A DNA stretch of 8,607 nt from Deltaproteobacteria bacterium (GCA_017860985.1 JAGFXG010000036.1:1-8607), one strand, 5' to 3'; counted from the stretch's first letter, positions 1-7,606 are shown. Made by a program: numbers and translations. The notes: generated from the letters alone by a model not told the origin.

Positions 1-423
1 CCGCGCGAGGCAGGGGTCACCGTGGATGTTGTGCGCGAATTTCACAAGGCAATACCGATCATGGGCATCTGCCTGGGCCACCAGTCCATCGGTTACGCTT
101 TCGGCGGTGAAATCGTCCGTGCCGGACGTATCATGCACGGCAAGGTTTCGCCTGTTCACCATGACGGCAAAACTATTTTTTCGGGACTGCCTGATCCCTT
201 TACTGCCGGACGTTATCATTCGCTCGTTGTACGCCCCGAAACGCTGCCTTCCTGTCTGGAGGTGAGCGCGCAGACAGCCGAAGGCGAAATCATGGGGCTG
301 CGCCATAAAGAATATCCGGTAGAAGGGATACAGTTTCATCCCGAATCGGTTCTCACCCCTCAGGGAAAAAGAATTTTACGGAATTTTTTGAAAACAACCG
401 AACGAAAGGAGCGGTCGTTATGA
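1..423 (+). CDS. trpG: Anthranilate synthase component II (glutamine amidotransferase), 5'-truncated by window edge
   Basis: This subunit hydrolyses glutamine and channels ammonia to TrpE, which makes anthranilate from chorismate in the cytoplasm. The reading frame is open from base 1, so the true start lies outside the window. The 140 residues seen are the C-terminal three quarters of a protein that is usually about 190 residues, so roughly 50 are missing. Visible class I amidotransferase marks are the nucleophile motif GICLGHQ (Cys codon 70-72) and QFHPES near the C-terminus (His codon 337-339, Glu codon 343-345), which completes the Cys-His-Glu triad. An in-frame GTG at 22 is internal and should not be taken as the start. 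The stop overlaps the trpD start as ATGA. In many bacteria the same protein also serves PabB in folate synthesis; the trp context makes TrpG the primary call, and a shared role cannot be excluded. Confidence 0.96.
   Translation, partial: PREAGVTVDVVREFHKAIPIMGICLGHQSIGYAFGGEIVRAGRIMHGKVSPVHHDGKTIFSGLPDPFTAGRYHSLVVRPETLPSCLEVSAQTAEGEIMGLRHKEYPVEGIQFHPESVLTPQGKRILRNFLKTTERKERSL
406..411 (+). promoter_or_regulatory. Ribosome binding site of trpD
   Basis: AAGGAG lies inside the end of trpG, eight bases before the trpD ATG at 420. It supports that start over later in-frame ATGs and means trpD is initiated while ribosomes finish trpG. Confidence 0.75.
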
Positions 424-1430
424 TCAAGGAAGCCATTGACAAAGCGGTAAGAAGAATCGATCTGCCGGAAGCGGAAATGATGGCGGCGATGGAAGAAATC
501 ATGGGGGGCGAGGCCTCACCCGCGCAAATCGCAGCCTTCATCACAGCATTGCGCATGAAGGGCGAAACCGTGGAGGAAGTCACAGGCGCGGCGCGCATCA
601 TGCGCCAGAAAGCCACTCGTGTAAATGCCTGCGCAACCACCATTGTGGATACCTGCGGCACGGGCGGTGACAAGCTCAACACGTTTAATATTTCCACGAC
701 CACGGCTTTTGTCGTGGCGGCGGCGGGTATCATCGTCGCCAAACACGGCAACCGGGCCGTCTCCAGTGGCTGCGGCAGCGCCGATGTACTGGAAGCTCTG
801 GGTGTCAATATCAGTGTCGATCAGGAGATCGTTGAAGAATGCATTCAGCAGATCGGCATCGGCTTTCTGTTTGCACCCAAACTGCATGGCGCCATGAAAT
901 ACGCGATCGGCCCGCGCCGTGAAATCGGCATCCGCACCATTTTCAATATGCTGGGACCGCTCACCAATCCGGCAGGCGCCACCGCGCAACTGCTGGGCGT
1001 CTATGATCCGAAGCTCACAGAAATGTTCGCCGACGTTTTGAAAAACATGGGAACGAAAAGAGCGTTTATTGTCCACGGCTTAGACGGGCTCGATGAAGTT
1101 ACCATTACCGGCGAAACCCGTGTTGCTGAATTAAAAGACGGCATCGTCCGCACCTACAACATCCATCCGAAAGATTATGTCGGAACGACATATCCGCTGG
1201 ATGATATCCGCGGCGGCGACCCGACAACCAACGCGCAGATCACAAGAGATGTGCTGTCCGGCAAACCGGGCGCATGCAGGGATGTTGTGCTCATGAATGC
1301 AGCGCTGGCGATCGTCGCCGGTGAAAAAGCAGCGAACATCAAAGAAGGCGTTAAAGTAGCCGCTGACTGTATCGACAGCGGCATAGCCGTGAAGAAATTG
1401 CAGGCATTGATTGAAATGAGCAACAGTTGA
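420..1430 (+). CDS. trpD: Anthranilate phosphoribosyltransferase
   Basis: TrpD transfers the phosphoribosyl group of PRPP to anthranilate, the second step of the tryptophan branch. The 336-residue product has the usual length of the single-domain enzyme and is not fused to TrpG. The small helical N-terminal domain covers roughly residues 1-70. The PRPP/Mg-binding motif GTGGD lies at 80-84, followed by FNIST at 89-93, KHGNR at 108-112 and the [14 protein letters not shown] segment at about 115-128. [10 protein letters not shown] and [10 protein letters not shown] further on are also family signatures. The ATG start overlaps the trpG stop (ATGA) and has a good ribosome binding site, AAGGAG at 406-411, eight bases upstream. 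Both features support coupled translation from trpG. I see no missing active-site segment. Confidence 0.98.
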   Translation: MIKEAIDKAVRRIDLPEAEMMAAMEEIMGGEASPAQIAAFITALRMKGETVEEVTGAARIMRQKATRVNACATTIVDTCGTGGDKLNTFNISTTTAFVVAAAGIIVAKHGNRAVSSGCGSADVLEALGVNISVDQEIVEECIQQIGIGFLFAPKLHGAMKYAIGPRREIGIRTIFNMLGPLTNPAGATAQLLGVYDPKLTEMFADVLKNMGTKRAFIVHGLDGLDEVTITGETRVAELKDGIVRTYNIHPKDYVGTTYPLDDIRGGDPTTNAQITRDVLSGKPGACRDVVLMNAALAIVAGEKAANIKEGVKVAADCIDSGIAVKKLQALIEMSNS

Positions 1431-1437
1431 CAGCCAT

Positions 1438-2214
1438 ATGATTTTAGATCAAATTATCGAAACAAAAAAAGAGGAAGTAGCACGGCTGAAAAAAACAGCA
1501 TCGGTGTCCTCTTTACAAAAGACCATCGCAGAACTTCCTCCCTGCCGAAATTTCCGCGAGGCCATCAGCGGCAAAGCCTGCTCCATTATCGCCGAGGTAA
1601 AATGCGCGTCCCCGTCGCGCGGCAGACTGATCGAAAATTTTGACCCGACAAAGATAGCCGGAATCTACGAGCAAAACGGGGCTGCGGCGATTTCCGTGCT
1701 CACCGATGAAAAATATTTTTCCGGCCATAAAAATTATCTGACACAAATCCGTCACAAAGTGCAAATTCCGGTTTTGCGAAAAGATTTCATCACTGATCCG
1801 ATCCAGATTTACGAAACAAGGGCTATCGGGGCGGATGCGATCCTCCTGATTGTGCGCGTGCTTGGTGACAGGCTGGCTGAATTCATTCATTTATCGAAAG
1901 AGCTGGGACTGAGTCCGCTGGTGGAAGTACATACACAGGACGAGCTGGATACCGCCCTTGCCGCCGGCGCAGACATCATCGGCATCAACAACCGCAACCT
2001 GGATAATTTTGTGACGGACATTGACACCAGCCGAATTTTAAAACAGGGCATCCCCCCCGGCAAAACAGTCGTAGCGGAAAGCGCGATCAAAAACCGGGCT
2101 GATCTTGAGTACCTGATGGAAGCGGACATCCATGCCTTTCTGATTGGTGAAGGGCTGGTGACTGCGCCGGATATCGGCAAAAAACTGCGTTCATTTCTGG
2201 GGAGCGAACCGTAA
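1438..2214 (+). CDS. trpC: Indole-3-glycerol phosphate synthase
   Basis: TrpC closes the indole ring of CdRP with loss of CO2 and water, giving indole-3-glycerol phosphate. The 258-residue product is a single (beta/alpha)8 barrel of normal monofunctional length, separate from TrpF (they are fused in E. coli). Catalytic and binding residues known from the family are all recognisable: Glu53 and Lys55 in EVKCASPSRG, Lys115 in VLRKDF, Glu163 in LVEVH, Asn185 in GINNRNL, and Glu214-Ser215 in VAESAI. The ATG sits seven bases after the trpD stop. There is no convincing Shine-Dalgarno sequence before it, so translation probably depends on reinitiation after trpD. The TAA stop shares one base with the trpF start. 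Confidence 0.98.
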   Translation: MILDQIIETKKEEVARLKKTASVSSLQKTIAELPPCRNFREAISGKACSIIAEVKCASPSRGRLIENFDPTKIAGIYEQNGAAAISVLTDEKYFSGHKNYLTQIRHKVQIPVLRKDFITDPIQIYETRAIGADAILLIVRVLGDRLAEFIHLSKELGLSPLVEVHTQDELDTALAAGADIIGINNRNLDNFVTDIDTSRILKQGIPPGKTVVAESAIKNRADLEYLMEADIHAFLIGEGLVTAPDIGKKLRSFLGSEP

Positions 2215-2867
2215 TGCAGGTAAAGATTTGCGGTATCACAAATATTGAAGACGCACTGTGCGCAACCGAAAACGGGGCGGCAGCCGTGGGATTTATATTC
2301 TATCCGCCCTCCCCGCGCTATATCGATCCGCAAAGGGCAGGAGAAATCATTGACCGGTTACCCCAACATCTGGTAAAAGTCGGCGTCTTTGTCAATTCAA
2401 AAGAACAGGAGGTGCATCGCATCTATGACGACTGCCGCCTGGACATGATTCAGTTTCATGGAGATGAATCACCAGAGTTTTGCCGGCAATTTACCGGCGA
2501 TCGTGTCATCAAAGCGCTGGAGTTGAAAAATGAGGAGGACTTGAAAAAAGGCGACCTGTATGATGTTGCCGCCATTTTGGTGGACAGCCGTCATGCCGGC
2601 CTTTACGGCGGCACGGGAAAGACGTCCAACTGGATGCTGGCTCGCCATATTTCGCAGCCTCTGATCCTGTCCGGCGGATTAAAGGAAGAAAATATTCACG
2701 ACGCGCTGCGTGTGGTAAATCCCGCCGCACTGGACATCAACAGCGGCGTGGAATCATCACCCGGCAAAAAAGATCACGCGAAAATCGCCCGGATCATGCA
2801 AATCATCAACATGGCAGGTGCCGATTCCGCGGCATCTGCTATTTTTACGCGAAGGAAAGACCGATGA
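2214..2867 (+). CDS. trpF: N-(5'-phosphoribosyl)anthranilate isomerase
   Basis: TrpF performs the Amadori rearrangement of phosphoribosylanthranilate to CdRP, the substrate of TrpC. The 217-residue (beta/alpha)8 barrel shows the N-terminal KICGIT with the general-base Cys6, FYPPSPRYI at about 29-37, QFHGDES at 80-86, the general acid Asp124 in ILVDS, YGGTGK at 131-136, LSGGL at 152-156 and the phosphate-binding DINSGVES at 174-181. The start is fixed by the one-base TAATG overlap with trpC and by GGGGAG at 2199-2204, nine bases upstream. The last 17 or so residues after the final barrel helix form an Ala/Ser/Arg-rich tail beyond where many homologues end. The DNA for that tail also holds the ribosome binding site of trpB. 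Confidence 0.97.
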   Translation: MQVKICGITNIEDALCATENGAAAVGFIFYPPSPRYIDPQRAGEIIDRLPQHLVKVGVFVNSKEQEVHRIYDDCRLDMIQFHGDESPEFCRQFTGDRVIKALELKNEEDLKKGDLYDVAAILVDSRHAGLYGGTGKTSNWMLARHISQPLILSGGLKEENIHDALRVVNPAALDINSGVESSPGKKDHAKIARIMQIINMAGADSAASAIFTRRKDR

Positions 2868-4045
2868 AAAACCTACCGGATCAATACGGACATTTTGACA
2901 TCTTTGGCGGGCGCTATGCCGCCGAAACGCTTATGCCCGCTCTTCTCGAACTTGAAGAAGCTTATGACAAAGCCAAAAAAGACAAGTCATTTGCGAAAGA
3001 ATTTGACTGGTACCGGCGCGAATACGCCGGCCGCCCCACACCGCTTTATTTCGCCCGCAGGATGACAAATGCTCTGGGCGGCGCGAAAATTTATCTCAAG
3101 CGGGAAGACCTGAATCACACCGGCTCGCACAAAATCAACAACACACTGGGGCAGGCACTTCTGGCCAGACGGATGGGCAAGAAAAAAGTGATCGCTGAAA
3201 CCGGCGCTGGACAGCACGGCGTGGCCACGGCCACCGTCGCGGCGCTGTTCGGCATGGAATGTAAAATATTCATGGGGGAGGAAGACATCCGCCGTCAGGA
3301 ACCGAACGTATTCCGCATGAAAATTCTCGGCGCTGAGGTTGTGCCGGTCAAAAGCGGTACGTCCACGCTCAAAGACGCGATGAACGAAGCCATGCGCTAC
3401 TGGGTAGGAAGCGTTCGCGATACGTTCTATATTATCGGAACAACCGCCGGACCACACCCCTATCCCGTGATGGTTAGAAATTTTCAGTCGGTGATCGGAC
3501 TGGAGCTAAAAAAACAGATTCATAAAACAGAAAGCAGAAATCCTGATGCTCTGGTGGCCTGCGTGGGCGGCGGCTCCAACGCGATGGGGACGTTTTACGC
3601 ATTTCGCAATGATAAGAAAGTGGCCATGTTTGGTGTGGAAGCGGCAGGTCATGGCATGAACACAAAGGAGCATTCCGCAAGCATCAGCGGCGGAAAAGTG
3701 GGCGTCCTGCATGGCAACAAAACATATCTTCTTCAGGATGAACACGGACAGGTGCGTGATGCTTATTCCATTGCGGCGGGACTGGATTATCCCGGCGTCG
3801 GACCGGAACACGCCTATCTCGCACAAACCGGCCGCGCCACTTACGTGACTGTGACAGATGCCGAGGCAGTCGACGCGTTTTCATTTTTATCGAGGAAGGA
3901 AGGCATCATCCCCGCGCTGGAGAGTTCGCATGCCATTGCTTATGCCATGAAAATCGCGCCAGCGATGAAGAAAAATAAAATCATCGTCATCTGCCTGTCC
4001 GGACGAGGCGACAAGGACGCCCAGACGATTATTGAGACAATGTGA
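2864..4045 (+). CDS. trpB: Tryptophan synthase beta subunit
   Basis: TrpB is the PLP enzyme that condenses indole, channelled from TrpA, with L-serine to give L-tryptophan in the alpha2-beta2 complex. The 393-residue product matches canonical TrpB1 enzymes in length. Key features are [14 protein letters not shown] near the N-terminus, the Schiff-base Lys90 in HTGSHKINN, the catalytic Glu112 in AETGAGQHG, the PLP phosphate loop GGGSN at 235-239, and Ser379 in LSGRGDKD, which contacts the PLP ring nitrogen. The start overlaps the trpF stop as ATGA, with GAAGGA at 2851-2856 seven bases upstream. It is clearly the TrpB1 type that pairs with TrpA, not the stand-alone TrpB2 type, and trpA follows immediately. 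Confidence 0.98.
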   Translation: MKNLPDQYGHFDIFGGRYAAETLMPALLELEEAYDKAKKDKSFAKEFDWYRREYAGRPTPLYFARRMTNALGGAKIYLKREDLNHTGSHKINNTLGQALLARRMGKKKVIAETGAGQHGVATATVAALFGMECKIFMGEEDIRRQEPNVFRMKILGAEVVPVKSGTSTLKDAMNEAMRYWVGSVRDTFYIIGTTAGPHPYPVMVRNFQSVIGLELKKQIHKTESRNPDALVACVGGGSNAMGTFYAFRNDKKVAMFGVEAAGHGMNTKEHSASISGGKVGVLHGNKTYLLQDEHGQVRDAYSIAAGLDYPGVGPEHAYLAQTGRATYVTVTDAEAVDAFSFLSRKEGIIPALESSHAIAYAMKIAPAMKKNKIIVICLSGRGDKDAQTIIETM

Positions 4046-4048
4046 GGA
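4044..4048 (+). promoter_or_regulatory. Ribosome binding site deciding the trpA start
   Basis: GAGGA straddles the trpB stop codon (TGA at 4043-4045) and lies five bases before the ATG at 4054. It favours that ATG over the GTG at 4042, which would itself begin before this site. Confidence 0.6.
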
Positions 4049-4053
4049 AAAAT

Positions 4054-4848
4054 ATGGGACGGATAGGAAGAAAATTTGAATCTTTACACGCCAAAAATGA
4101 AAAAGCGCTGATTGTTTATTTAACGGCGGGTGATCCGTCGCTCGCCATTACGAAGCAACTCATCCTTGGACTGGAAAAATCAGGCGCGGATATTCTGGAA
4201 ATCGGCGTTCCCTTTTCCGATCCCACAGCCGACGGACCGGTCATTCAGGCCGCATCACAGCGTGCCCTGAAAACCGGAACCACCCTTCAGGGCGTCCTGA
4301 ATCTGGTTGCCGACATCCGCCGGATGTCAGAAATTCCCATTGTTCTTTTCGGCTACTTCAACCCGATTTTTGCCTATGGTGTAGAAAAGTTCGCTAAGAC
4401 GGCGGAAAAAGCCGGCGTGGACGGTGTTCTGGTTGTTGACCTGCCCCCGGAAGAAGCGCCTGAATTGAGAATTCACACAGACGCGGCAGGTCTTGATTTT
4501 ATTTCTCTTGTCGCGCCGACAACGGGTGGGGATCGCCTGAAAACCATTCTCAAAGACGCAACGGGGTTTCTCTACTACATTTCCATCACCGGTGTAACCG
4601 GCACCGCCGCGCCGAAAACAGCAGACATCGCCCGTGAAATCGGCAAAATCCGCAAACTTACCAAAATGCCTATTGCCGTAGGATTCGGCATCTCCAACGC
4701 TGAGCAGGCAAAAGAAATAGGCGCAATCGCCGACGGCATCGTCATCGGCAGCGCGGTCGTCAAACTGATTAATGAAAACCGCAACAGCGACGATCTGACG
4801 GAAATTGTCTGTAAATACATCAAAAATATTAAAAAGCCTCTGGTCTAA
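4054..4848 (+). CDS. trpA: Tryptophan synthase alpha subunit
   Basis: TrpA cleaves indole-3-glycerol phosphate to indole and glyceraldehyde 3-phosphate and passes indole through the tunnel to TrpB. I prefer the ATG at 4054 (264 residues). It has GAGGA at 4044-4048 five bases upstream, and from this start the catalytic residues fall at Glu49 (LEIGVPFSDP) and Asp60 (TADGP), the same numbers as in the Salmonella enzyme. An upstream in-frame GTG at 4042 would overlap the trpB stop as GTGA and add four residues, but lacks a good ribosome binding site. Other marks are YLTAGDPS near the N-terminus, the loop segment APTTGGDR, YYISITGVTG and the phosphate-binding VGFGIS and GSAVV segments. The barrel is complete and no substitution stands out. 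Confidence 0.97.
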   Translation: MGRIGRKFESLHAKNEKALIVYLTAGDPSLAITKQLILGLEKSGADILEIGVPFSDPTADGPVIQAASQRALKTGTTLQGVLNLVADIRRMSEIPIVLFGYFNPIFAYGVEKFAKTAEKAGVDGVLVVDLPPEEAPELRIHTDAAGLDFISLVAPTTGGDRLKTILKDATGFLYYISITGVTGTAAPKTADIAREIGKIRKLTKMPIAVGFGISNAEQAKEIGAIADGIVIGSAVVKLINENRNSDDLTEIVCKYIKNIKKPLV

Positions 4849-4854
4849 ACGCCT

Positions 4855-5508
4855 ATGAACCGAATACCGCAACCCCATTTACCAGCGCCCTGGCAATTGA
4901 CAGGAGAGGGTATTATTCTTGCGTACTGTTTTAAAAAAGCCTGGGTGGAAAAATGCGGTTTTCTTCCCGCCTGGTTGACCGGACGCGCGCAAAACGGATT
5001 GGGGTATGTGATGCTGGTCAATTACAAACAGGCACCCGTCGGGCCCTACCGGGAGTTGCTTTTTATGCCGGGTTCTTTTGCTCATACCGGCCGGCGGAGC
5101 ATCACGAAAATTTACGTGGATTCGGAAAACAGCACCGAAAACGGACGCTACAATTGGGGCATTCCCAAAGAAACCGTTTCGATTCGGTGGCATTCATCCG
5201 GCAAAGTCGACCGCATCGCCCTTGGATTCACGGATAAAACGTTCTTTGAAGCTACGATTACATCGGGAGGCATTCCCTTTCCTGTGCACACTGCGTTTCT
5301 GCCCATTCGTCTTCATCAGCAGCTTAATGAACGGATTTATCTGACTGAGCCCACAGGGAGAGGATGGGCAAAATTTGCCCGCATCCAGAGTATGCACATC
5401 GATCCCGATTTCTTTCCGGACGTCGGAGGATTGTCGCTCCTGGCAGCGATAAAAATCTCCCCTTTTTACATGCATTTCCCACCAACAGATGTTCGTCCGG
5501 TAAAGTGA
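4855..5508 (+). CDS. Acetoacetate decarboxylase-like protein (ADC superfamily), function unknown
   Basis: The 217-residue product resembles the acetoacetate decarboxylase superfamily, whose members use a lysine Schiff base on beta-keto or alpha-keto acids. Family-like features are PAPWQLTGEG at about 10-19, APVGPYRELLF at 60-70, ITKIYVDS at 83-90 and GRYNWGIPKE at 97-106. Lys105 in the PKE motif aligns with the Schiff-base lysine of the clostridial enzyme. The next residue is Glu106, where that enzyme has a second lysine that lowers the pKa. There is no signal peptide or membrane segment, so it should be cytoplasmic. The ATG is six bases after the trpA stop with no clear Shine-Dalgarno sequence, pointing to coupled translation as a seventh trp-operon cistron. 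A terminator follows at once. True acetoacetate decarboxylase activity is doubtful; a related keto-acid decarboxylase, aldolase-dehydratase or non-enzymatic role is possible. The family call is fairly firm, the function is not. Confidence 0.8.
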   Translation: MNRIPQPHLPAPWQLTGEGIILAYCFKKAWVEKCGFLPAWLTGRAQNGLGYVMLVNYKQAPVGPYRELLFMPGSFAHTGRRSITKIYVDSENSTENGRYNWGIPKETVSIRWHSSGKVDRIALGFTDKTFFEATITSGGIPFPVHTAFLPIRLHQQLNERIYLTEPTGRGWAKFARIQSMHIDPDFFPDVGGLSLLAAIKISPFYMHFPPTDVRPVK

Positions 5509-5550
5509 AGCCCTCCTGATTCCCATCAGGAAATCGGGCGGCTTGTTTTT
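5508..5550 (+). terminator. Rho-independent terminator of the trp operon
   Basis: The + strand reads a seven-base-pair stem, TCCTGAT at 5514-5520 with ATCAGGA at 5525-5531, around a TCCC loop. It can be extended by GCCC (5510-5513) with GGGC (5536-5539) across an AATC bulge, or by AAGCC (5508-5512) with GGCTT (5540-5544). A T-run at 5546-5550 follows. The T-run is only on the + strand side, so it should mainly stop trp transcription. Its right half lies within the last codons of the convergent tctA gene. Read on the - strand the same hairpin lacks a U-tract, so tct termination here would be weak. Confidence 0.7.
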
Positions 5551-7019
5551 CTAATGGTTTGAATGAGGGGCAGAATAATCAGAATGGCACAGACAATCAG
5601 TGCAACCAGGGCGATCGGCCTTTCCACAAAAATGGCAAAGCTGCCCTGCGACATCAAAAGCGAGCGCCTTAGGTTGACTTCAAACATGGGGCCCAGCACA
5701 AAACCCAGGATCAACGGCGCTGTCTCATAGTCGAACTTATTGAGCAGATAGCCGAGCACGCCGAAGAGCAGCATGACCCCGATGTCAAAGACACTGTTGT
5801 TGATGCTGTAGGCTCCCAGCAGGCAGAACAGGACGATGAGCGGATAAAGAATTTTATCGGGAATCCGCAAAACCTGAACCCACAGCGGGATCAGCGGCAG
5901 ATTCAGGACCAGCAGGATAACGTTCCCCATATACATGCTGGCTATCACACCCCAAAATATTTCCGGATGCTGTGTCATGAGCAGCGGCCCGGGCGTCACG
6001 CCGTGAATCATAAACGCACCGAACAGCACAGCCAGCACCACGTTTGGCGGAATACCCAGGGTCATCAGCGGAATGAAGGATGTGGAGGCCGCGGCATTGT
6101 TGGCGGATTCGGGTGCGGCCACGCCTTCGATCGCTCCATGGCCGAATTTTTCCGGATGCTTTGATACTCTCTTTTCCACGCCGTAAGCCATGAATGTGGA
6201 AAGCACGGGGCCCCCGCCCGGCAAAATGCCCATGAAAAAACCGATCACGGTACCGCGCACAATCGCCCATTTGGCGCGCAGCCATTGGCTCTTACTTGGG
6301 AACATGTTCCTGATTTTTACCTGCAATACTCTTGCAGGGGCGGTTTTTTCCAGATTGACCAATACCTCCGCCAGACCGAACAGACCGATGGCCAGCGACA
6401 CAACACTGATGCCTTCGAATAAATGGATATTACCAAACGTGAATCTCTGCTCAGATGTAATAGGATCCAGCCCGATCAGGCTCAAAATGATACCGGCAAG
6501 GGCCATGAGCACCGCCTTGATCATCGATCCCTGCGCCAGATAAACGATGAACGTGAATCCCATCAGAATAATGGCAAAGTATTCCGGCGGCCCGAACTTC
6601 AGCGCCAGCACGGAAAGCGGCCCACCGATCAGCTGCAGTCCGATCAGTCCGACCGTGCCGGCAATAAACGATCCAAAAACGGCTATCCCCAGAGCCTGCC
6701 CAGCCTGCCCGTGACGCGCCATCGCGTAGCCGTCAAGGCAGGTGACGGCAGAGGCCGCCTCTCCCGGCACGTTGATCAGAATAGAGGTTGTCGATCCGCC
6801 ATACATGGCTCCATTATAGATCCCGGCCAGCATGATAATCGCACCCGCCGGCGGCAATTGAAAGGTCAGGGGCAGCAGAATCGATATTGCACCCACAGGC
6901 CCCAGTCCTGGCAGAACGCCGACAAGCGTGCCCAGCAGGCAGCCCGCAAACAGCAGGCACAAGTTGTGAAATTCAAATGCGACCGACAGGCCGTAGAATA
7001 ATCCGTTCAGTGCGTCCAA
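5526..7019 (-). CDS. tctA: Tripartite tricarboxylate transporter, large membrane subunit TctA
   Basis: TctA is the large inner-membrane subunit (about 12 helices) of TTT-family secondary carriers, which import carboxylates delivered by a TctC binding protein using an ion gradient. The 497-residue length is typical. Signature segments are GVLPGLGPVGAI at 34-45, GGSTTSILINVPGEAAS at 74-90, LDGYAMARHGQAGQALG at about 95-111, and in the second half GILPGGGPVLST at 264-275 and APESANNAAASTSFIPL at 302-318. The two LPGxGP segments reflect the internal two-fold repeat of the family. The start is TTG at 7019-7017, because an in-frame TAA lies immediately upstream, CGGAG is five bases before it, and the N-terminus MDALNGL matches homologues. 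The stop falls inside the trp terminator hairpin. The substrate cannot be predicted. Confidence 0.97.
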   Translation of the reverse strand: MDALNGLFYGLSVAFEFHNLCLLFAGCLLGTLVGVLPGLGPVGAISILLPLTFQLPPAGAIIMLAGIYNGAMYGGSTTSILINVPGEAASAVTCLDGYAMARHGQAGQALGIAVFGSFIAGTVGLIGLQLIGGPLSVLALKFGPPEYFAIILMGFTFIVYLAQGSMIKAVLMALAGIILSLIGLDPITSEQRFTFGNIHLFEGISVVSLAIGLFGLAEVLVNLEKTAPARVLQVKIRNMFPSKSQWLRAKWAIVRGTVIGFFMGILPGGGPVLSTFMAYGVEKRVSKHPEKFGHGAIEGVAAPESANNAAASTSFIPLMTLGIPPNVVLAVLFGAFMIHGVTPGPLLMTQHPEIFWGVIASMYMGNVILLVLNLPLIPLWVQVLRIPDKILYPLIVLFCLLGAYSINNSVFDIGVMLLFGVLGYLLNKFDYETAPLILGFVLGPMFEVNLRRSLLMSQGSFAIFVERPIALVALIVCAILIILPLIQTIRKTSRPIS

Positions 7020-7024
7020 TTACA

Positions 7025-7029
7025 CTCCG
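7025..7029 (-). promoter_or_regulatory. Ribosome binding site deciding the TTG start of tctA
   Basis: On the - strand CGGAG lies five bases before TTG (7019-7017). The codon directly before TTG in frame is TAA (7022-7020), so no longer form is possible; the strong site supports TTG as the real initiator. Confidence 0.65.
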
Positions 7030-7040
7030 TCCAAAAAAGA

Positions 7041-7496
7041 TTAGAATCCCAGTGTCCCCCGGGGCAGAGGCGTGTTTAAAATAAAAGAAAACAGTCCATA
7101 GCTTAAGACAGCCGCAAACAAAGAAGCGAGGACGGCAGGCAAAATTTTCATGGAACTGAGCCAAAATAATAGCAGCATCAGAAGACTTGTGGCCGCCAGA
7201 TAACCGATTACGGGCAGAATCAGGACGTAAACAGACAAAGCGGCAGCCGCCATCATACTTTTTTGCCAGTGAACATGGCTCCACATATCCACCCGGCGCG
7301 CCTGAACGGATCGATTCGCAACCGTCAGGACTAATAAAATCAAACTGAAAACGATGATAAGCAGGCTTGTCCAGAACGGCATAAAACCGGCCCGGGGATT
7401 GGTCAGGTGGCCAATCCCCAGACTGATGGAGGAGACTGCGACAAAAACCGAAAGCCCAAGGAAAACCATACCACTGATCAGATTGCGATTATCCAT
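7041..7496 (-). CDS. tctB: Tripartite tricarboxylate transporter, small membrane subunit TctB
   Basis: TctB is the poorly conserved four-helix membrane subunit that works with TctA. The 151-residue product shows hydrophobic segments at roughly 7-27, 39-60, 81-112 (long enough for one long helix or two short ones) and 117-141, with a charged, Arg-rich loop at about 62-80. The PRAGFMPFW segment at 34-42 and the C-terminal end LNTPLPRGTLGF match the pattern common in TctB proteins. Position between tctC and tctA supports the call more than sequence alone. The ATG at 7496 is preceded by a weak AGG four bases upstream. The gene ends 21 bases before the tctA start, so the two are cotranscribed. Confidence 0.92.
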   Translation of the reverse strand: MDNRNLISGMVFLGLSVFVAVSSISLGIGHLTNPRAGFMPFWTSLLIIVFSLILLVLTVANRSVQARRVDMWSHVHWQKSMMAAAALSVYVLILPVIGYLAATSLLMLLLFWLSSMKILPAVLASLFAAVLSYGLFSFILNTPLPRGTLGF

Positions 7497-7523
7497 CTTG
7501 CCTGTTCTTCAGTTTTCAAGTAA

Positions 7524-7550
7524 CTCCCTCTCCCATCAAAGGAGGAGGGG
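7524..7550. repeat. Imperfect GC-rich palindrome in the tctC-tctB spacer
   Basis: CTCCCTCTCC at 7524-7533 pairs with GGAGGAGGGG at 7541-7550 around a CATCAAA loop. This gives four pairs, a one-base bulge at 7545, then four or more pairs. It fills part of the 110-base gap between tctC and tctB. It resembles CCCTCTCC-type dispersed palindromes seen in many bacterial genomes, or it may act as a transcript stem-loop between the binding-protein and membrane-subunit cistrons. There is no T-run after it on the - strand, so it is not a typical terminator. Confidence 0.5.
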
Positions 7551-7606
7551 AAACAAAGTCTCTTTACCTGATAATCAGTTCGAAGCTTTGGTAAAAAAGG
7601 TATTCA

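Noticed and set aside
22..24. GTG as a start for trpG
   Set aside because: The frame is open back to base 1 and the residues before it fit TrpG, so this is an internal valine codon of a truncated gene.
516..1076. 186-codon open frame on the - strand antisense to trpD
   Set aside because: It overlaps the conserved core of trpD, including the PRPP-binding region, and its translation resembles no family I know.
4327..4878. 183-codon open frame on the - strand antisense to trpA
   Set aside because: It lies wholly opposite well-conserved trpA coding sequence and the ADC-like gene start, has no recognisable motif, and its composition looks like the complement of a GC-rich gene.
5961..6160. Direct repeat TTCCGGATGCT at 5961-5971 and 6150-6160
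   Set aside because: Both copies encode His-Pro-Glu segments inside tctA (HPEIF and HPEKF). Eleven bases in coding sequence without further similarity is likely chance.
6423..7001. 192-codon open frame on the + strand antisense to tctA
   Set aside because: The product is Gln/Arg-rich low-complexity sequence typical of the reverse complement of a membrane-protein gene, and tctA is unambiguous here.
7563..7595. TTTACC / GGTAAA inverted repeat in the tctC-tctB spacer as a terminator or operator
   Set aside because: It is a weak six-base AT-rich stem with a 21-base loop and no T-run after it, so it is not separable from chance.
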